Assembly (NCBI RefSeq): GCF_000015665.1
Contig: NC_008817.1
Span: forward strand, 1,116,001 to 1,180,000
From: Prochlorococcus marinus str. MIT 9515
Lineage (GTDB): Bacteria > Cyanobacteriota > Cyanobacteriia > PCC-6307 > Cyanobiaceae
Direction: 5' to 3'
Length of the DNA stretch: 64,000 nucleotides
Shown here: positions 17,269-25,912 of the stretch, piece by piece
Layout of the letters: each line of letters starts with the position of its first letter
How positions within the stretch are numbered: position 1 is the stretch's first letter
Program-made: the position numbers and the translations under genes
Notes under the pieces: model-generated
Told to the model about the DNA's origin: nothing
Databases searched by the model: none
What the model saw: the letters and a program-made list of their open reading frames with translations, nothing else

Positions 17269-17606
17269 TAAAGATATTTTTTAATTATTGAAATTAGTAA
17301 ATGATTAAAATATATTCTTTATTTGTTGATTGACATTGGTATCCTATCTGCTCATATTGAGCCAATTTTTTTATTGCAAGAATATTTTCAATACTTTTAT
17401 CGTAATGTTATCAGCCATTAATACTTTAAAAAAATATCTAAGACTTTACATGGATTTTTTACATAAAACTTTTGCATGATTGAACTAGGCTAAATTGACA
17501 CATAGCAAAAGAGGAAAACAACTATAATGACGCTAAAGTGAGTAATTTTTTATAAAAGTTAAACATTTACAAAATAAGTGAAGTTATTAAAGGCACACAA
17601 AATCTT
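17269..17606. other. Intergenic stretch, nothing clear
   Basis: AT-rich spacer between convergent genes. A minus-strand frame from ATG at 17418 (MADNITIKVLKIFLQ) continues past two stops with plausible-looking residues and might be a decayed small gene, but I cannot support it. Confidence 0.4.
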
Positions 17607-17837
17607 CTACTTTTTATAAAGTTTTTCTAATTTTTTTATTTCCTCCCTTAATACTTTGCCTTTCTCATTCAATTTATTATTTTTATTAATTAATGGAATA
17701 ACCCACCAAGCTTGGAGACCAAAAAAAACAAATATTAAAATTATCAAATCAGGAGTTCCAGGCGACATAAATATCTTAAATGATTTGTTTAATGAGTTAA
17801 TCCACAATAAAAGTCGATTATTACTTTTAACAAACAA
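17607..17837 (-). CDS. Small membrane protein with coiled-coil tail
   Basis: A 76-residue protein with TTG start: a basic N-terminus, one hydrophobic helix (DLIILIFVFFGLQAWWVIPL) and a charged helical tail (KVLREEIKKLEKLYKK) that could form a coiled coil. No family recognised. It starts 11 bp after the stop of the 60-residue gene upstream, so the two form an operon. An open frame on the opposite strand (17656-17907) is its shadow. Confidence 0.55.
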   Translation of the reverse strand: MFVKSNNRLLLWINSLNKSFKIFMSPGTPDLIILIFVFFGLQAWWVIPLINKNNKLNEKGKVLREEIKKLEKLYKK

Positions 17838-17848
17838 ACTTTATAAGT

Positions 17849-18031
17849 CTAAGCAGCTTCCAAGTCAATACGAAGTTCCTTACTCTTATATATTACTGCC
17901 TCTTTAATATTAATTAATTTTTTTATTCGCTCTTGCCTTTCCTTATCCGTTATTAAGGAATTCTCTATAACCTCTTGTATTGCTAAGCTGATTTTCTGAA
18001 GCTGAAACTCTAAATCCTCTCTATGATTCAT
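17849..18031 (-). CDS. Small helical protein
   Basis: A 60-residue, highly charged helical protein (MNHREDLEFQLQKISLAIQE then VIENSLITDKERQERIKKLI). No cysteine or membrane segment; likely an all-helical or coiled-coil protein. It lies directly upstream of the membrane protein at 17607-17837 in the same operon. Function unknown. Confidence 0.6.
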   Translation of the reverse strand: MNHREDLEFQLQKISLAIQEVIENSLITDKERQERIKKLINIKEAVIYKSKELRIDLEAA

Positions 18032-18139
18032 TTTTTTTTGAGATAATTGTTTCCCAATTAAAATAGAAGTTTTTAAATAGTAAATAAGTACTTAACCCAA
18101 AAAAAGTTGACAGAAAGACGCATTGAACATATAACTAAT

Positions 18140-18153
18140 AGTACATATGTATT
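18140..18153. promoter_or_regulatory. LexA-box-like sequence
   Basis: AGTACATATGTATT matches the cyanobacterial SOS-box pattern RGTAC-N3-DGTWCB except for one base (T instead of C in the second half). It lies 10 bp before the start of the DUF1651 gene, where a repressor could block initiation. Weak evidence on its own. Confidence 0.25.
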
Positions 18154-18162
18154 ATATTAACA

Positions 18163-18453
18163 ATGGCACTTGGCGGAGCTAATGTATGGTCCAATTTCTC
18201 TTACGGCATTCGTATTGATACGCCCAAAGGCTGCCTTCTTAATGCCGAAGGCAGCAGACTTATCTTCTTTGAAAGAAGCAGAAAATCACCAAAGAACAAT
18301 GTCAAAATCTTTATCCATTTATTTTACACAAATCACCTTGGAGAGCCCGCAGGACTAAAATCCACTAACCAGCTCAATTTAGACGAAGCTTGGGTACAAT
18401 GGCATGAACTTCAAGAACATGGATGGACAGAAGTTGCTCACAATTTTGGCTAG
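18163..18453 (+). CDS. DUF1651-like protein
   Basis: A 96-residue soluble protein. The C-terminal region LDEAWVQWHELQEHGWTEV matches the W-x(4)-L-x(3)-G-W pattern of DUF1651 proteins, which are abundant, multicopy and of unknown function in Prochlorococcus and marine Synechococcus. The N-terminal GCLLNAEGSRLIFFERSRKS is consistent with the family. Base composition is noticeably less AT-rich than its neighbours. It contains an internal inverted repeat (CTGCCTTC/GAAGGCAG, about 18230-18253). Confidence 0.7.
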   Translation: MALGGANVWSNFSYGIRIDTPKGCLLNAEGSRLIFFERSRKSPKNNVKIFIHLFYTNHLGEPAGLKSTNQLNLDEAWVQWHELQEHGWTEVAHNFG

Positions 18454-18738
18454 GAGAACATCTAAAAGCTGAATTCATCATGCTCTCATAAGAACACTTA
18501 ATCGAATCAGGCGAAATCAAACCGAAGGACCTAGTAAAGTAATTTTCAAACATTCAAGAATGAGAATCAACCTTGAAATAAACACGGTCTAAAAGACAAA
18601 AAGCAAAAAGTTACCACACATTTTTAACACAATTGTACCTTAATTGATACAAACATTGTAAAATCAGGCTTTTGAAGCCTATTTGCTTTACATTTGTTAA
18701 TCCTCATGTTACATTAATTAACAATCTAGCAATTAGTA

Positions 18739-18945
18739 ATGGCTGACTCACAAGTAACAACAGAATCAGGTGGAAGACAGAATATGTTTCCAGCTGAAAC
18801 ACGTCCATACATTGATGAATCCGTCTCTTATGATGGTTATCCTCAAAATGCTGAGAAGATTAATGGTCGTTGGGCAATGATCGGTTTTGTTGCTTTGTTG
18901 GGTGCTTACACGACAACAGGTCAAATTATTCCTGGAATCTTCTAA
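18739..18945 (+). CDS. hli: High-light-inducible protein (Hli/Scp)
   Basis: A 68-residue thylakoid protein with the one-helix chlorophyll-binding signature EKINGRWAMIGFVALLGAYT then TTGQIIPGIF: E-x-x-N-x-R, the Lhc-type pigment and salt-bridge residues, and the typical IIPG end. The N-terminal 36 residues are polar and variable. Hli proteins bind chlorophyll and carotenoid and dissipate energy under excess light and other stresses. Just upstream (18666-18680) is a short hairpin AGGCTT/AAGCCT with weak T-run, perhaps the end of the preceding transcript. A decayed Hli relative lies 290 bp downstream. Confidence 0.92.
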   Translation: MADSQVTTESGGRQNMFPAETRPYIDESVSYDGYPQNAEKINGRWAMIGFVALLGAYTTTGQIIPGIF

Positions 18946-18947
18946 AA

Positions 18948-19010
18948 ATGGAACCAATTACGCCTGAACTATACAAAAAGTTGGTTAAAGCATATGAGTC
19001 TAATAGATAA
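18948..19010 (+). CDS. Candidate 20-residue peptide behind hli
   Basis: Two bases after the hli stop, an ATG opens a 20-codon frame: MEPITPELYKKLVKAYESNR. The composition is protein-like and the position suggests translational coupling with hli. It is too short for confidence. Confidence 0.3.
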   Translation: MEPITPELYKKLVKAYESNR

Positions 19011-19230
19011 TTTTTATTATTAAAAATTTCACTCACAAAATTCCAATTTAATACCAATTAATAATTTAAAGACTAAAAAAATTTATTCCATAAAAATCTA
19101 ATGGCATGTTTACAATGATCTGAATAATCATCGAAATTGGAACAGGATTAATTTTGTGGCTAATTTTACCTGATATATTTTAGATCTTCATATCAAATAA
19201 CCACAAAGAAATTAAATAAAATAATTAAAA

Positions 19231-19338
19231 CCTAAATATTGGCAAAATGCTGAAAAAACTAATGTAAGAATGTCAATGATGAGATTTTTAGCCCTCATAG
19301 TCAATTAAGGATAATTTGGACGGATATACCAAGAATTT
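19231..19338 (+). pseudogene. Decayed high-light-inducible gene
   Basis: Codons from 19231 read PKYWQNAEKTNVRMSMMRFL then ALIVN, stop (19306), G, stop (19312), FGRIYQEF. Compared with the intact neighbour (NAEKINGRWAMIGFVALLGA...GQIIPGIF), the NAEK-x-N-x-R...M..F.AL core and the FGRI end line up, with two stop codons where Tyr and Leu are expected in the common NYGLFG variant. No start codon remains. I interpret this as an inactivated hli copy beside the intact gene. Confidence 0.6.
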
Positions 19339-19814
19339 CCAATAAGAGCTTTGATATCTTCCTCATTTCTTTACTTTGTATTTTTGTAAGCGCCAGTAAT
19401 AATGATTGAGAAAGATAAAAAAGAAGTTAACCAGAAAAAAAGGTTTGAGTTTACTTTTTCTTACTATCAATAATATAAAATTTATATTTTTAGTTTAATT
19501 AAACTGAATAACTAATTATCAACCAAGATTTTGAAAAATAAAGTCACATTAATCTTAAAAGTTTGACTTTTAATAGACTCTAGAGTTTTTAAAGAGATAC
19601 TATATTACCTTTTAAATATTTTGCTCTCTAAATTAATTGTCATGAGTTTTCAAACAATAAGGAAAATAGTAAGCCCTTTTTAATTTCATTAAATTGTTAC
19701 TGTTAAAGGAGAACGTTTAAGCCAAAAAAGCCTATTATTTTCAACTCTTTAGAATAGTTTCAAATAAAATTACAAAATTTCTATAATTTGATAAAGTTTA
19801 AATCCAAAATATTA
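19339..19814. other. Spacer, no gene supported
   Basis: Contains only very short frames: 23 codons from ATG at 19402 and 13 codons from ATG at about 19642. They have no supporting signal. No repeat or RNA gene seen. Confidence 0.45.
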
Positions 19815-20039
19815 TTATTTCTTCCTATTGTTTAATCCACCTCTCTTAATCCACAAAAACCAAGTCAACCAAATGGGAGGAATAAACTTTATTAGAGATC
19901 CAATCTTATATACATAAAAAGGGGCATTATCCCCAATAAATAAATTCAAGATCATTGAAGATAATAATACCCAAATTAGAATAATAAAAATATTTGCTCC
20001 CAATAAAGCAAACTTATTTTGCCTAAATATTTTTGGCAT
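19815..20039 (-). CDS. Small two-helix membrane protein
   Basis: A 74-residue protein with two hydrophobic segments (LLGANIFIILIWVLLSSMIL and IKFIPPIWLTWFLWI) and a basic tail (KRGGLNNRKK). No family recognised. It is the last of four small minus-strand genes (20871 to 19815) that may be one transcript, although spacers of about 50 bp leave room for separate promoters. Confidence 0.55.
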   Translation of the reverse strand: MPKIFRQNKFALLGANIFIILIWVLLSSMILNLFIGDNAPFYVYKIGSLIKFIPPIWLTWFLWIKRGGLNNRKK

Positions 20040-20096
20040 AAAATAAAAAGTTATTACACCAATATTAAATCAAAGTAGGATATAAAAGAATATTTT

Positions 20097-20348
20097 TCAA
20101 AAATACTTCAAATTTAAAATCCATAACCAAATAAAAAATATATTAAATTTTATCCCCTCACCTAATAAAATCCCTAAAAAATAAGGTGGGAAAAAGAATA
20201 TCGAGCAAATTGAAATCAAACTAAAAAGAGCAAAAGAGCTCCTAAGGAAAATATTCTTTCTTTTTTTTCTTCGGAGTTGTTTTAAGAAATTCCACTCCCA
20301 TTCGATTAAACCGTAAAATTTCTCAGAAAATAAAAATAAATATTTCAT
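20097..20348 (-). CDS. Small membrane protein
   Basis: An 83-residue protein: an aromatic N-terminus (FYGLIEWEWNFLKQL), a strongly basic patch (RRKKRKN) and two hydrophobic segments (SFALFSLISICSIFFFPPYF and FNIFFIWLWILNL). No family recognised. It is placed between two other small genes on the same strand. Confidence 0.5.
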   Translation of the reverse strand: MKYLFLFSEKFYGLIEWEWNFLKQLRRKKRKNIFLRSSFALFSLISICSIFFFPPYFLGILLGEGIKFNIFFIWLWILNLKYF

Positions 20349-20405
20349 AAATGTTAATTTTCATTTGTTTTTGAGTCATGTAACTCAATTTTTCCAGCAA
20401 GTCTC

Positions 20406-20534
20406 TTAAACCATACCAAGATGAAGATCTTTTCTCAGCTCTTTAGTAATTTCCTGCTTTCCTTTTGATGTTAATTTATATCTCCTTAATAATTTTCCTA
20501 AGGTTTTTGAATTTATAGAAATCCAAGCATTCAT
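20406..20534 (-). CDS. 42-residue basic peptide
   Basis: From ATG at 20534 to TAA at 20406-20408, with a GAGG ribosome site 8 bases upstream. The peptide (MNAWISINSKTLGKLLRRYK then LTSKGKQEITKELRKDLHLG) is basic and soluble, with a winged-helix-like flavour (K-L-T-S-K-G-K) but too short for assignment. Codon use is normal. Confidence 0.55.
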   Translation of the reverse strand: MNAWISINSKTLGKLLRRYKLTSKGKQEITKELRKDLHLGMV

Positions 20535-20577
20535 TATTTATTCCTCGTTTTAATTTTAATAGACTAAATTTCTAATC

Positions 20578-20871
20578 TTAGCAATAAACTTTAATTCCTT
20601 CCTCAGAAATATAGTAAATTTTATCGTCTGAACTAACGAAAAAAGTTAGACCTTTATATTGAGATCTACCAAATTTGATTAATCTATTCTTATGTAAATA
20701 CCAATTATTAGTATTAATATCAGGATTATTTGCGAGTTCCTTTGGGGAAGTTATTAAAGATGAAAAATTTTTTGTTTTAATTATTCGACTATTTTTTTTC
20801 TTATAAATCAATAGAAGAAATATCGCGATAAAAAATAGGAAAATTGAAAAAAGAACTAATAATTTTGTCAT
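20578..20871 (-). CDS. Single-pass membrane protein, not recognised
   Basis: A 97-residue protein with an N-terminal signal-anchor (LLVLFSIFLFFIAIFLLLIY), a basic stretch (KKKNSRIIKTK) and a small soluble domain ending in YYISEEGIKVYC. No family recognised. It is the first gene of the small minus-strand group. Confidence 0.55.
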   Translation of the reverse strand: MTKLLVLFSIFLFFIAIFLLLIYKKKNSRIIKTKNFSSLITSPKELANNPDINTNNWYLHKNRLIKFGRSQYKGLTFFVSSDDKIYYISEEGIKVYC

Positions 20872-21562
20872 TATCCAGCACTCAAGAATTTTGTTTAATA
20901 ATTACTTTATTAATAAAATAATTAAGTTAAACATATAGATAGAAAAACTTGTTTTGATTATTGCATTTTTGAATACTTAATATCTGTAAAAATAAAATAT
21001 TTGTGTAGCCACAAATTTAAGCTAGTTCAAACCTTAATGAAAACTTATTTAGCTATGAGATTTGATAAGAGATTAAAAGTAGATCAAATTTATTAAATAA
21101 ATAACTGATTGAGTAGACCTAAATAAAAATTTTAGAGGATATTACAAATATGGGAGTGATATCATGCAAAACACTCCAAATTTACCCCAGCCGAATTATT
21201 AATATTTGGGCTTAATTACTATATTGGCTTAAATCTACTTAGTAGCTAGTTTTCAATAACATGTCTTAATTTTATCAATATTTTTTTTCGAATTTTTATT
21301 TGATATATAAAAGAGCGAAACTCAGTTTTGAAAGTCCTTTGTTAAGTGCAAGAGAAAATAAAATTAATCATTTAAACAAGATCCCCAATTAAAACTTTTC
21401 GATTGAAGCAATTCTTACAAAAAAAAGAAAGCCTAATTTTTTTCCTTTATAAATCTTTTGTTTTGAAATATTATATTTAGCAGTATTACTTTATTTTTAT
21501 TCTCACATAAAAAATGACTAACTACTAAAAATAAATTTTTACCACAATCATCTATAGTCACA
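20872..21562. other. Long spacer before the surface-sugar cassette
   Basis: About 690 bp without a supported gene. A 19-codon frame (MKTYLAMRFDKRLKVDQIY, near 21040) reads like protein but is short and has no ribosome site. It presumably includes the promoter for the operon that starts at 21563. Confidence 0.45.
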
Positions 21563-22501
21563 ATGTTATTAACTCATTATTGGGGAACTGAGGTCTCAAT
21601 TAGAACTATTGGTTTAGCAAATGTTATTTTGAAGAATATTGGTTATTCGATTTTGGGGGAGGACCTATGTCTCAAGGTTAAAAGCTATAAATTGGGAGAA
21701 GAATTGGATCCTTTTGGTATGGAATTGTGGAAAGATGGTAGAGAATTTGAAGTTAATTCAAAAATTAGAAAATATGACGATTGCGATCTATCTACTTTAT
21801 TAAGTAAAGGGAAAAAACAAAACGAGAGTTTAATTTATGAAGGACTTTTTCAAGAGGGCTGGTTTCTTAAGGAAAATGAAGAACGTATTAGGAACATGTT
21901 CAATCTACCAAACGTTAGTATAAGAGATCCAAATGACATGATTGTTTTTGTAAGACTTGGAGATGTTGCTCATATAGCACCTCCTTATTCCTATTATCAG
22001 GATGCTATTGAAACAATTCAACGAGACCTTTCACCTAAATCCAAATCTTATTCAAATGTCTCATCAATGAATAATAGTTATATCGCAACAGATTCGCCCA
22101 ATCACCCAATAGTAAAAAGACTAATAAAGAAATATTGTCTTAAATTAGTAAAGTATAACGATGTAGACACTATTCTTTTTGCGAGAGAATTTGACAATAT
22201 AATTCTTACCGCTGGTACATATAATTGGCTTGCAGCATTCTTGTCTAAGGCGAAAAATATTATCTACCCTGAACACGCGCATTTCTGGCATGGAGATATT
22301 TATGGAATATTTAATTGGACAAAAATCAAGTGGAGAAGTAAGGCTCCATTAAGATATCTAATTATCAACAGATATTTTCAACAATATGACGATTTTATTC
22401 ATTTTTATCGTTACTTAAAGAGGATCATTCGAGGTGTAATAATCTCTCCTGCTATTAAGATAAAAGGCTTTTTAAGAAAGATAGGCAATTTTAAATTTTA
22501 A
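21563..22501 (+). CDS. Fucosyltransferase-like (GT11-type) glycosyltransferase
   Basis: A 312-residue protein. The arrangement MIVFVRLGDVAHIAPPYSYY (compare the H-x-R-R-G-D-Y and YY motifs), a SYIATDSPNHP segment (compare F-S-D-D) and the end block NIILTAGTYNWLAAFLSKAK (compare S-T-F-S-W-W-A-A-x-L) is the motif order of GT11 alpha-1,2-fucosyltransferases and related enzymes. The double arginine of the first motif is only V-R-L-G-D here, so the donor may differ. It opens the second surface-sugar cassette. It starts at ATG 21563, with a long leader. Confidence 0.55.
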   Translation: MLLTHYWGTEVSIRTIGLANVILKNIGYSILGEDLCLKVKSYKLGEELDPFGMELWKDGREFEVNSKIRKYDDCDLSTLLSKGKKQNESLIYEGLFQEGWFLKENEERIRNMFNLPNVSIRDPNDMIVFVRLGDVAHIAPPYSYYQDAIETIQRDLSPKSKSYSNVSSMNNSYIATDSPNHPIVKRLIKKYCLKLVKYNDVDTILFAREFDNIILTAGTYNWLAAFLSKAKNIIYPEHAHFWHGDIYGIFNWTKIKWRSKAPLRYLIINRYFQQYDDFIHFYRYLKRIIRGVIISPAIKIKGFLRKIGNFKF

Positions 22502-22597
22502 CGTTACTCGAATATAAATTATTAATTAGATAATCCAAAATTAATATTCAGCATTTATCTTATTTGCTAGGTTTTAATTAAATAAATAGTCCTAATT

Positions 22598-23152
22598 ATG
22601 TTAAAGCTTCATTTAGGCTGCGGGAAGAGGTATTTGAAAGGATATAAGCATATCGATTACTCTTCTTACGACCACATTGACCATAAACAACCTATCTACC
22701 CCTTGCCATTTATTAAAGATTCAAGTGTAGATGAGATTTATTGCTCTCATGCATTGGAATATTTTGACTACAACGAGGGAATCAAAGTATTGAATGAATG
22801 GAAGCGCTGCTTATCCGAGGGTGGAATTTTAAGATTGTCAGTCCCCGATTTTGATCAGTTGATCAAAGTCTACGAACAGAATAATAACGACATAAACTCA
22901 ATTATTGGTCCTGTATTTGGTCGTTGGGAAGTAGAAGAAAATAAATTTATATTCCATAGAACAGTTTACACAAGACAGAAATTATTACAGGCTTTAGAAA
23001 AGGTTGGTTTCAAAGAAATATGTGACTGGGATCCATTAGAATTTCATGGATGTGAGTCAAACAGTTTCGACGATTATTCAAAGGCTTATTTTCCCCATAT
23101 GGATTTTGCAAAAGGCTTTCCAATTAGTCTTAATATTCTTGGAAAAGTCTAA
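22598..23152 (+). CDS. SAM-dependent methyltransferase (short type)
   Basis: A 184-residue protein starting MLKLHLGCGKRYLKGYKHID, the classical short motif-I form (LHLGCG-x(3)-L-x-G-(W/Y)-x-N/H-x-D) of sugar or lipopolysaccharide methyltransferases. Next come DEIYCSHALEYFDYNEGIKV and GGILRLSVPDFDQLI, the post-I and motif-III strands. It is about 100 bp after the transferase gene. Inferred role: methylating a sugar residue of the cassette's product. Confidence 0.75.
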   Translation: MLKLHLGCGKRYLKGYKHIDYSSYDHIDHKQPIYPLPFIKDSSVDEIYCSHALEYFDYNEGIKVLNEWKRCLSEGGILRLSVPDFDQLIKVYEQNNNDINSIIGPVFGRWEVEENKFIFHRTVYTRQKLLQALEKVGFKEICDWDPLEFHGCESNSFDDYSKAYFPHMDFAKGFPISLNILGKV

Positions 23153-23298
23153 ATTACTTATGCAAGTAATTTTTAGTTTATTATTCCTTAATTAACTTTG
23201 ATTGAAAAGGAAGTTAGCAAAATACTATATTTATTTATTTTATTATTTTATATGTAAATCTCATTCTTTAGATAAGGCTTATAAAGTAGATTAACTAT

Positions 23299-23754
23299 AT
23301 GAGTAACAAAAATGTCATGTCATTGACAGCAGATGATAATTCAGTAATTAAAACTATTTATTCAATTATAGAGCCAGACATAATGCTTCATCAAGTCGTT
23401 AAACCTAAAAATACATCCCCAGGGAGGATAAATGTTTCTCCAGATCATGAATCACTTCAGGTTGCTCATATTGGATTAAAATTCAACCAAACGTTTAAAC
23501 CTCATAGGCATGTTTTTCATGATAGAAATATGCCTATGGCTCAGGAATCTTGGGTAGTAATTTCGGGGAAAGTAAAAGTATTTCATTATGACTTGGACGA
23601 CAATATAATTAATGAATCTATTCTTCTTCCAGGTGATTGCACGATCACTTATAGGGGCGGACATAACTATTTAGCTTTGGAAGATAAAACTGTTGTGTAT
23701 GAGATTAAAACTGGGCCTTATCACGGAGTTAAAAATGATAAAACATTTATATAA
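23299..23754 (+). CDS. Cupin-fold protein (WbuC-like)
   Basis: A 151-residue protein with a single cupin barrel: FKPHRHVFHDRNMPMAQESW (metal-binding H-x-H and downstream Glu), VVISGKVKVFHYD, LLPGDCTITYRGGHNYLALE (second-motif His) and a final YEIKTGPYHG. This layout is typical of WbuC-type cupins found in O-antigen and capsule clusters, often acting on sugar nucleotides, but the reaction is unknown. It sits directly before gmd. Confidence 0.65.
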   Translation: MSNKNVMSLTADDNSVIKTIYSIIEPDIMLHQVVKPKNTSPGRINVSPDHESLQVAHIGLKFNQTFKPHRHVFHDRNMPMAQESWVVISGKVKVFHYDLDDNIINESILLPGDCTITYRGGHNYLALEDKTVVYEIKTGPYHGVKNDKTFI

Positions 23755-23798
23755 AATTCACCTCATTAACCTGTAAAATAAGATTTTCTTGTTGAATT

Positions 23799-24767
23799 AT
23801 GACCAAGGCATTTATCACAGGTATAAATGGTCAGGACGGATCATATCTAGCAGAACACCTTTTATCACTTGGTTACGAAGTAGGCGGACTTGTAAGAAGA
23901 AGCTCAGTTGCTGAAAATCAGACTTATAGAATTAATCCTATAGAAAGTAAGTTAAAAACATATTATGGCGATTTAATTGACCAGAATTCACTAGCAGATG
24001 CCTTTCGACATTTTAAACCTGATTTGATTTTTAATTTAGCAGCTCAAAGTCATGTCAGACTTTCTTTTGATATGCCAGGTTTTACTGCACAAGTAAATGC
24101 AGTTGGTGCTTTAAATGTTTTTACTGCGGCCAAGGAGAATTGTGAGGGTGCAAGAATCTATCAAGCCAGCTCCTCTGAAATGTTTGGAACTTCAGTTGAC
24201 CCAGATAATTATCAACGAGAAACTACACCAATGCATCCCGTAAGTCCTTATGGATGTTCAAAATTATATGCATATAGTATTGCTAGAAATTTCCGAAGAG
24301 CCTATGGTCTTCATATTTCAAATGGCATCCTTTTTAATCACGAATCCCCAAGGAGAGGGACAAATTTCGTGACAGCTAAGGTTGTAAAAGGTGCTCTTGA
24401 CATTAAATACAAAAAAGAAAAATTCCTAGAATTAGGGAACCTAGATTCATACAGAGATTGGGGACATTCTTACGACTATACGAAAGCAATGATTAAATTA
24501 TTAGAATATAGTGAACCTTTGGATATCGTTATATCTACTGGGAAAGCCCACTCAGTCAAGGATCTATGTAAAGTGGTTTTTTCGAAACTTGGCATGGATT
24601 ATGAAGAACATATAAAAATCAATCCTAAATTCCTCCGCCCTCAAGAACTTCCATACTTACAAGGAGATTCGACAAAAGCAAAACAAATCCTTGGATGGGA
24701 ACCGGAATTTACTTTTGAAACTTTAGTTGAAGATATGATTATGCATTTTGAGGCCTCTTACAAATAA
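23799..24767 (+). CDS. gmd: GDP-mannose 4,6-dehydratase
   Basis: A 322-residue short-chain dehydrogenase. It converts GDP-mannose to GDP-4-keto-6-deoxymannose using bound NADP. The N-terminal nucleotide motif is TGINGQDGSYLAEHLLSLGY. The substrate region LVRRSS is present, QASSSEMFG carries the catalytic Ser/Glu, and YGCSKLYAY is the Y-x3-K pair. GILFNHESPRRGTNFVTAKV is the very conserved GMD block. The length is a little below the usual ~345. The stop overlaps the next start by one base (TAATG), so it is translationally coupled to the aminotransferase that probably uses its product. Confidence 0.92.
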   Translation: MTKAFITGINGQDGSYLAEHLLSLGYEVGGLVRRSSVAENQTYRINPIESKLKTYYGDLIDQNSLADAFRHFKPDLIFNLAAQSHVRLSFDMPGFTAQVNAVGALNVFTAAKENCEGARIYQASSSEMFGTSVDPDNYQRETTPMHPVSPYGCSKLYAYSIARNFRRAYGLHISNGILFNHESPRRGTNFVTAKVVKGALDIKYKKEKFLELGNLDSYRDWGHSYDYTKAMIKLLEYSEPLDIVISTGKAHSVKDLCKVVFSKLGMDYEEHIKINPKFLRPQELPYLQGDSTKAKQILGWEPEFTFETLVEDMIMHFEASYK

Positions 24768-25879
24768 TGAGAGAGCCTTTAAATCAATATGAACCTGATA
24801 TTACAGAGGATGATATTGCAGCAGTTAATAAATACTTAAGGTCTGGAGGTTACGTCACTGAGTTTAAAAAAACCAGAGACCTAGAGAAATCAATATCAGA
24901 ATATTGTCAAACAAATAATGCAGTCATTTTCCCAAATGGAACGCTAAGCTTATTAGCAATCTTAAAGAGTTTGAATATAGGGAGAGGGGACACCGTAATA
25001 GTGCCAAACTATACAATGGCTGCAACGGCTTTTGCCGTTATTGAGACAGGTGCTGAAGTAATATTTTGTGATGTTGAATTACCTTCTTGTTGTATATGTT
25101 TTGATTCCTTTAAGAAAGCTATTGAGTGTCAAAGGAAAAGACCAAAAGCGGTTATGTTAATGTCCGCCAATGGCAGATATCCTAGTTATGAAATTAATGA
25201 ATTTATTTCTTTTTGTACAAATAAAGGTATTGAGGTTGTAGAAGATAGTGCTCAATCTTTAGGCTCAAAGTATAAAGATGGTCAACATATAGGAACAAAG
25301 GGTGTGGCCGGGAGTTTCTCCTTTTCAATGCCTAAAATCATCACGGCAGGTCAAGGAGGGGCGGTCATCTCTAATGACGAAAACCTTATCTTTAAATTAA
25401 GAAGTTACAGGGACTTTGGAAGACTATCAGGGGGGAATGACCTACATCCAGAAATTGGACTAAACCTCAAATATACTGACTTGCAAGCGACATTAGCATT
25501 ATCTCAAATCAATAGAATAGACCGTTTAGTAGAAATAAAAAAAAGAAACTTTAAGCTTTTAATAGATTCAGTACAGAGTGAATATCTTTATATAAATCAA
25601 AATGATCTAAAATATACGACACCTTGGTTTTATGAGTTGATGACTCCACATCGAGAAAGCCTAATTAATTGGTTATCTGAACAAAATATCTTTACTAGAA
25701 ATATGTATCCTGAGTTAAATCGTCAAGGAGCCTTTTCATTTCATCATCAGCATAAACATGAGTTTAAAAATAGCAGTTTTATCAGTCGTAATGGTCTTTG
25801 GTTGCCATCCCACACTAAACTTAACCACAATGATATGAACAGAATTATTGAGGCTTTAAATACTTTTAGACCTGTGTAA
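24767..25879 (+). CDS. DegT/DnrJ/EryC1 sugar aminotransferase (perosamine-synthase-like)
   Basis: A 370-residue PLP enzyme. D160-x-A-Q (VVEDSAQSLG) and the Schiff-base lysine K190 (SFSFSMPKIITAGQGGAV) are present. The lysine argues for a true aminotransferase rather than a ColD-type 3-dehydratase, which has histidine there. N-terminal PNGTLSLLAILKSLNIGRGD and PNYTMAATAFAVIETGAEV fit perosamine synthase and related enzymes. Being coupled to gmd, the natural substrate is GDP-4-keto-6-deoxymannose, giving GDP-perosamine (inference). It is convergent with ychF, where the accessory block ends. Confidence 0.82.
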   Translation: MREPLNQYEPDITEDDIAAVNKYLRSGGYVTEFKKTRDLEKSISEYCQTNNAVIFPNGTLSLLAILKSLNIGRGDTVIVPNYTMAATAFAVIETGAEVIFCDVELPSCCICFDSFKKAIECQRKRPKAVMLMSANGRYPSYEINEFISFCTNKGIEVVEDSAQSLGSKYKDGQHIGTKGVAGSFSFSMPKIITAGQGGAVISNDENLIFKLRSYRDFGRLSGGNDLHPEIGLNLKYTDLQATLALSQINRIDRLVEIKKRNFKLLIDSVQSEYLYINQNDLKYTTPWFYELMTPHRESLINWLSEQNIFTRNMYPELNRQGAFSFHHQHKHEFKNSSFISRNGLWLPSHTKLNHNDMNRIIEALNTFRPV

Positions 25880-25912
25880 TTTGGGTAAAACTTTATTAAT
25901 AGCAATTGATAA

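Noticed and set aside
17656-17907. 83-codon plus-strand frame
   Set aside because: Shadow of the two minus-strand genes at 17607-18031, which have better composition and operon spacing.
19132-19191. Plus-strand segment reading IIEIGTGLILWLILPDIF
   Set aside because: Hydrophobic but without a start codon; cannot be supported as a gene.
19306-19374. Minus-strand tail reading EEDIKALIGNSWYIRPNYP
   Set aside because: Overlaps the Hli remnant on the other strand and has no upstream frame; probably coincidence.
23476-23664. 62-codon minus-strand frame inside the cupin gene
   Set aside because: Antisense shadow of a conserved cupin domain.
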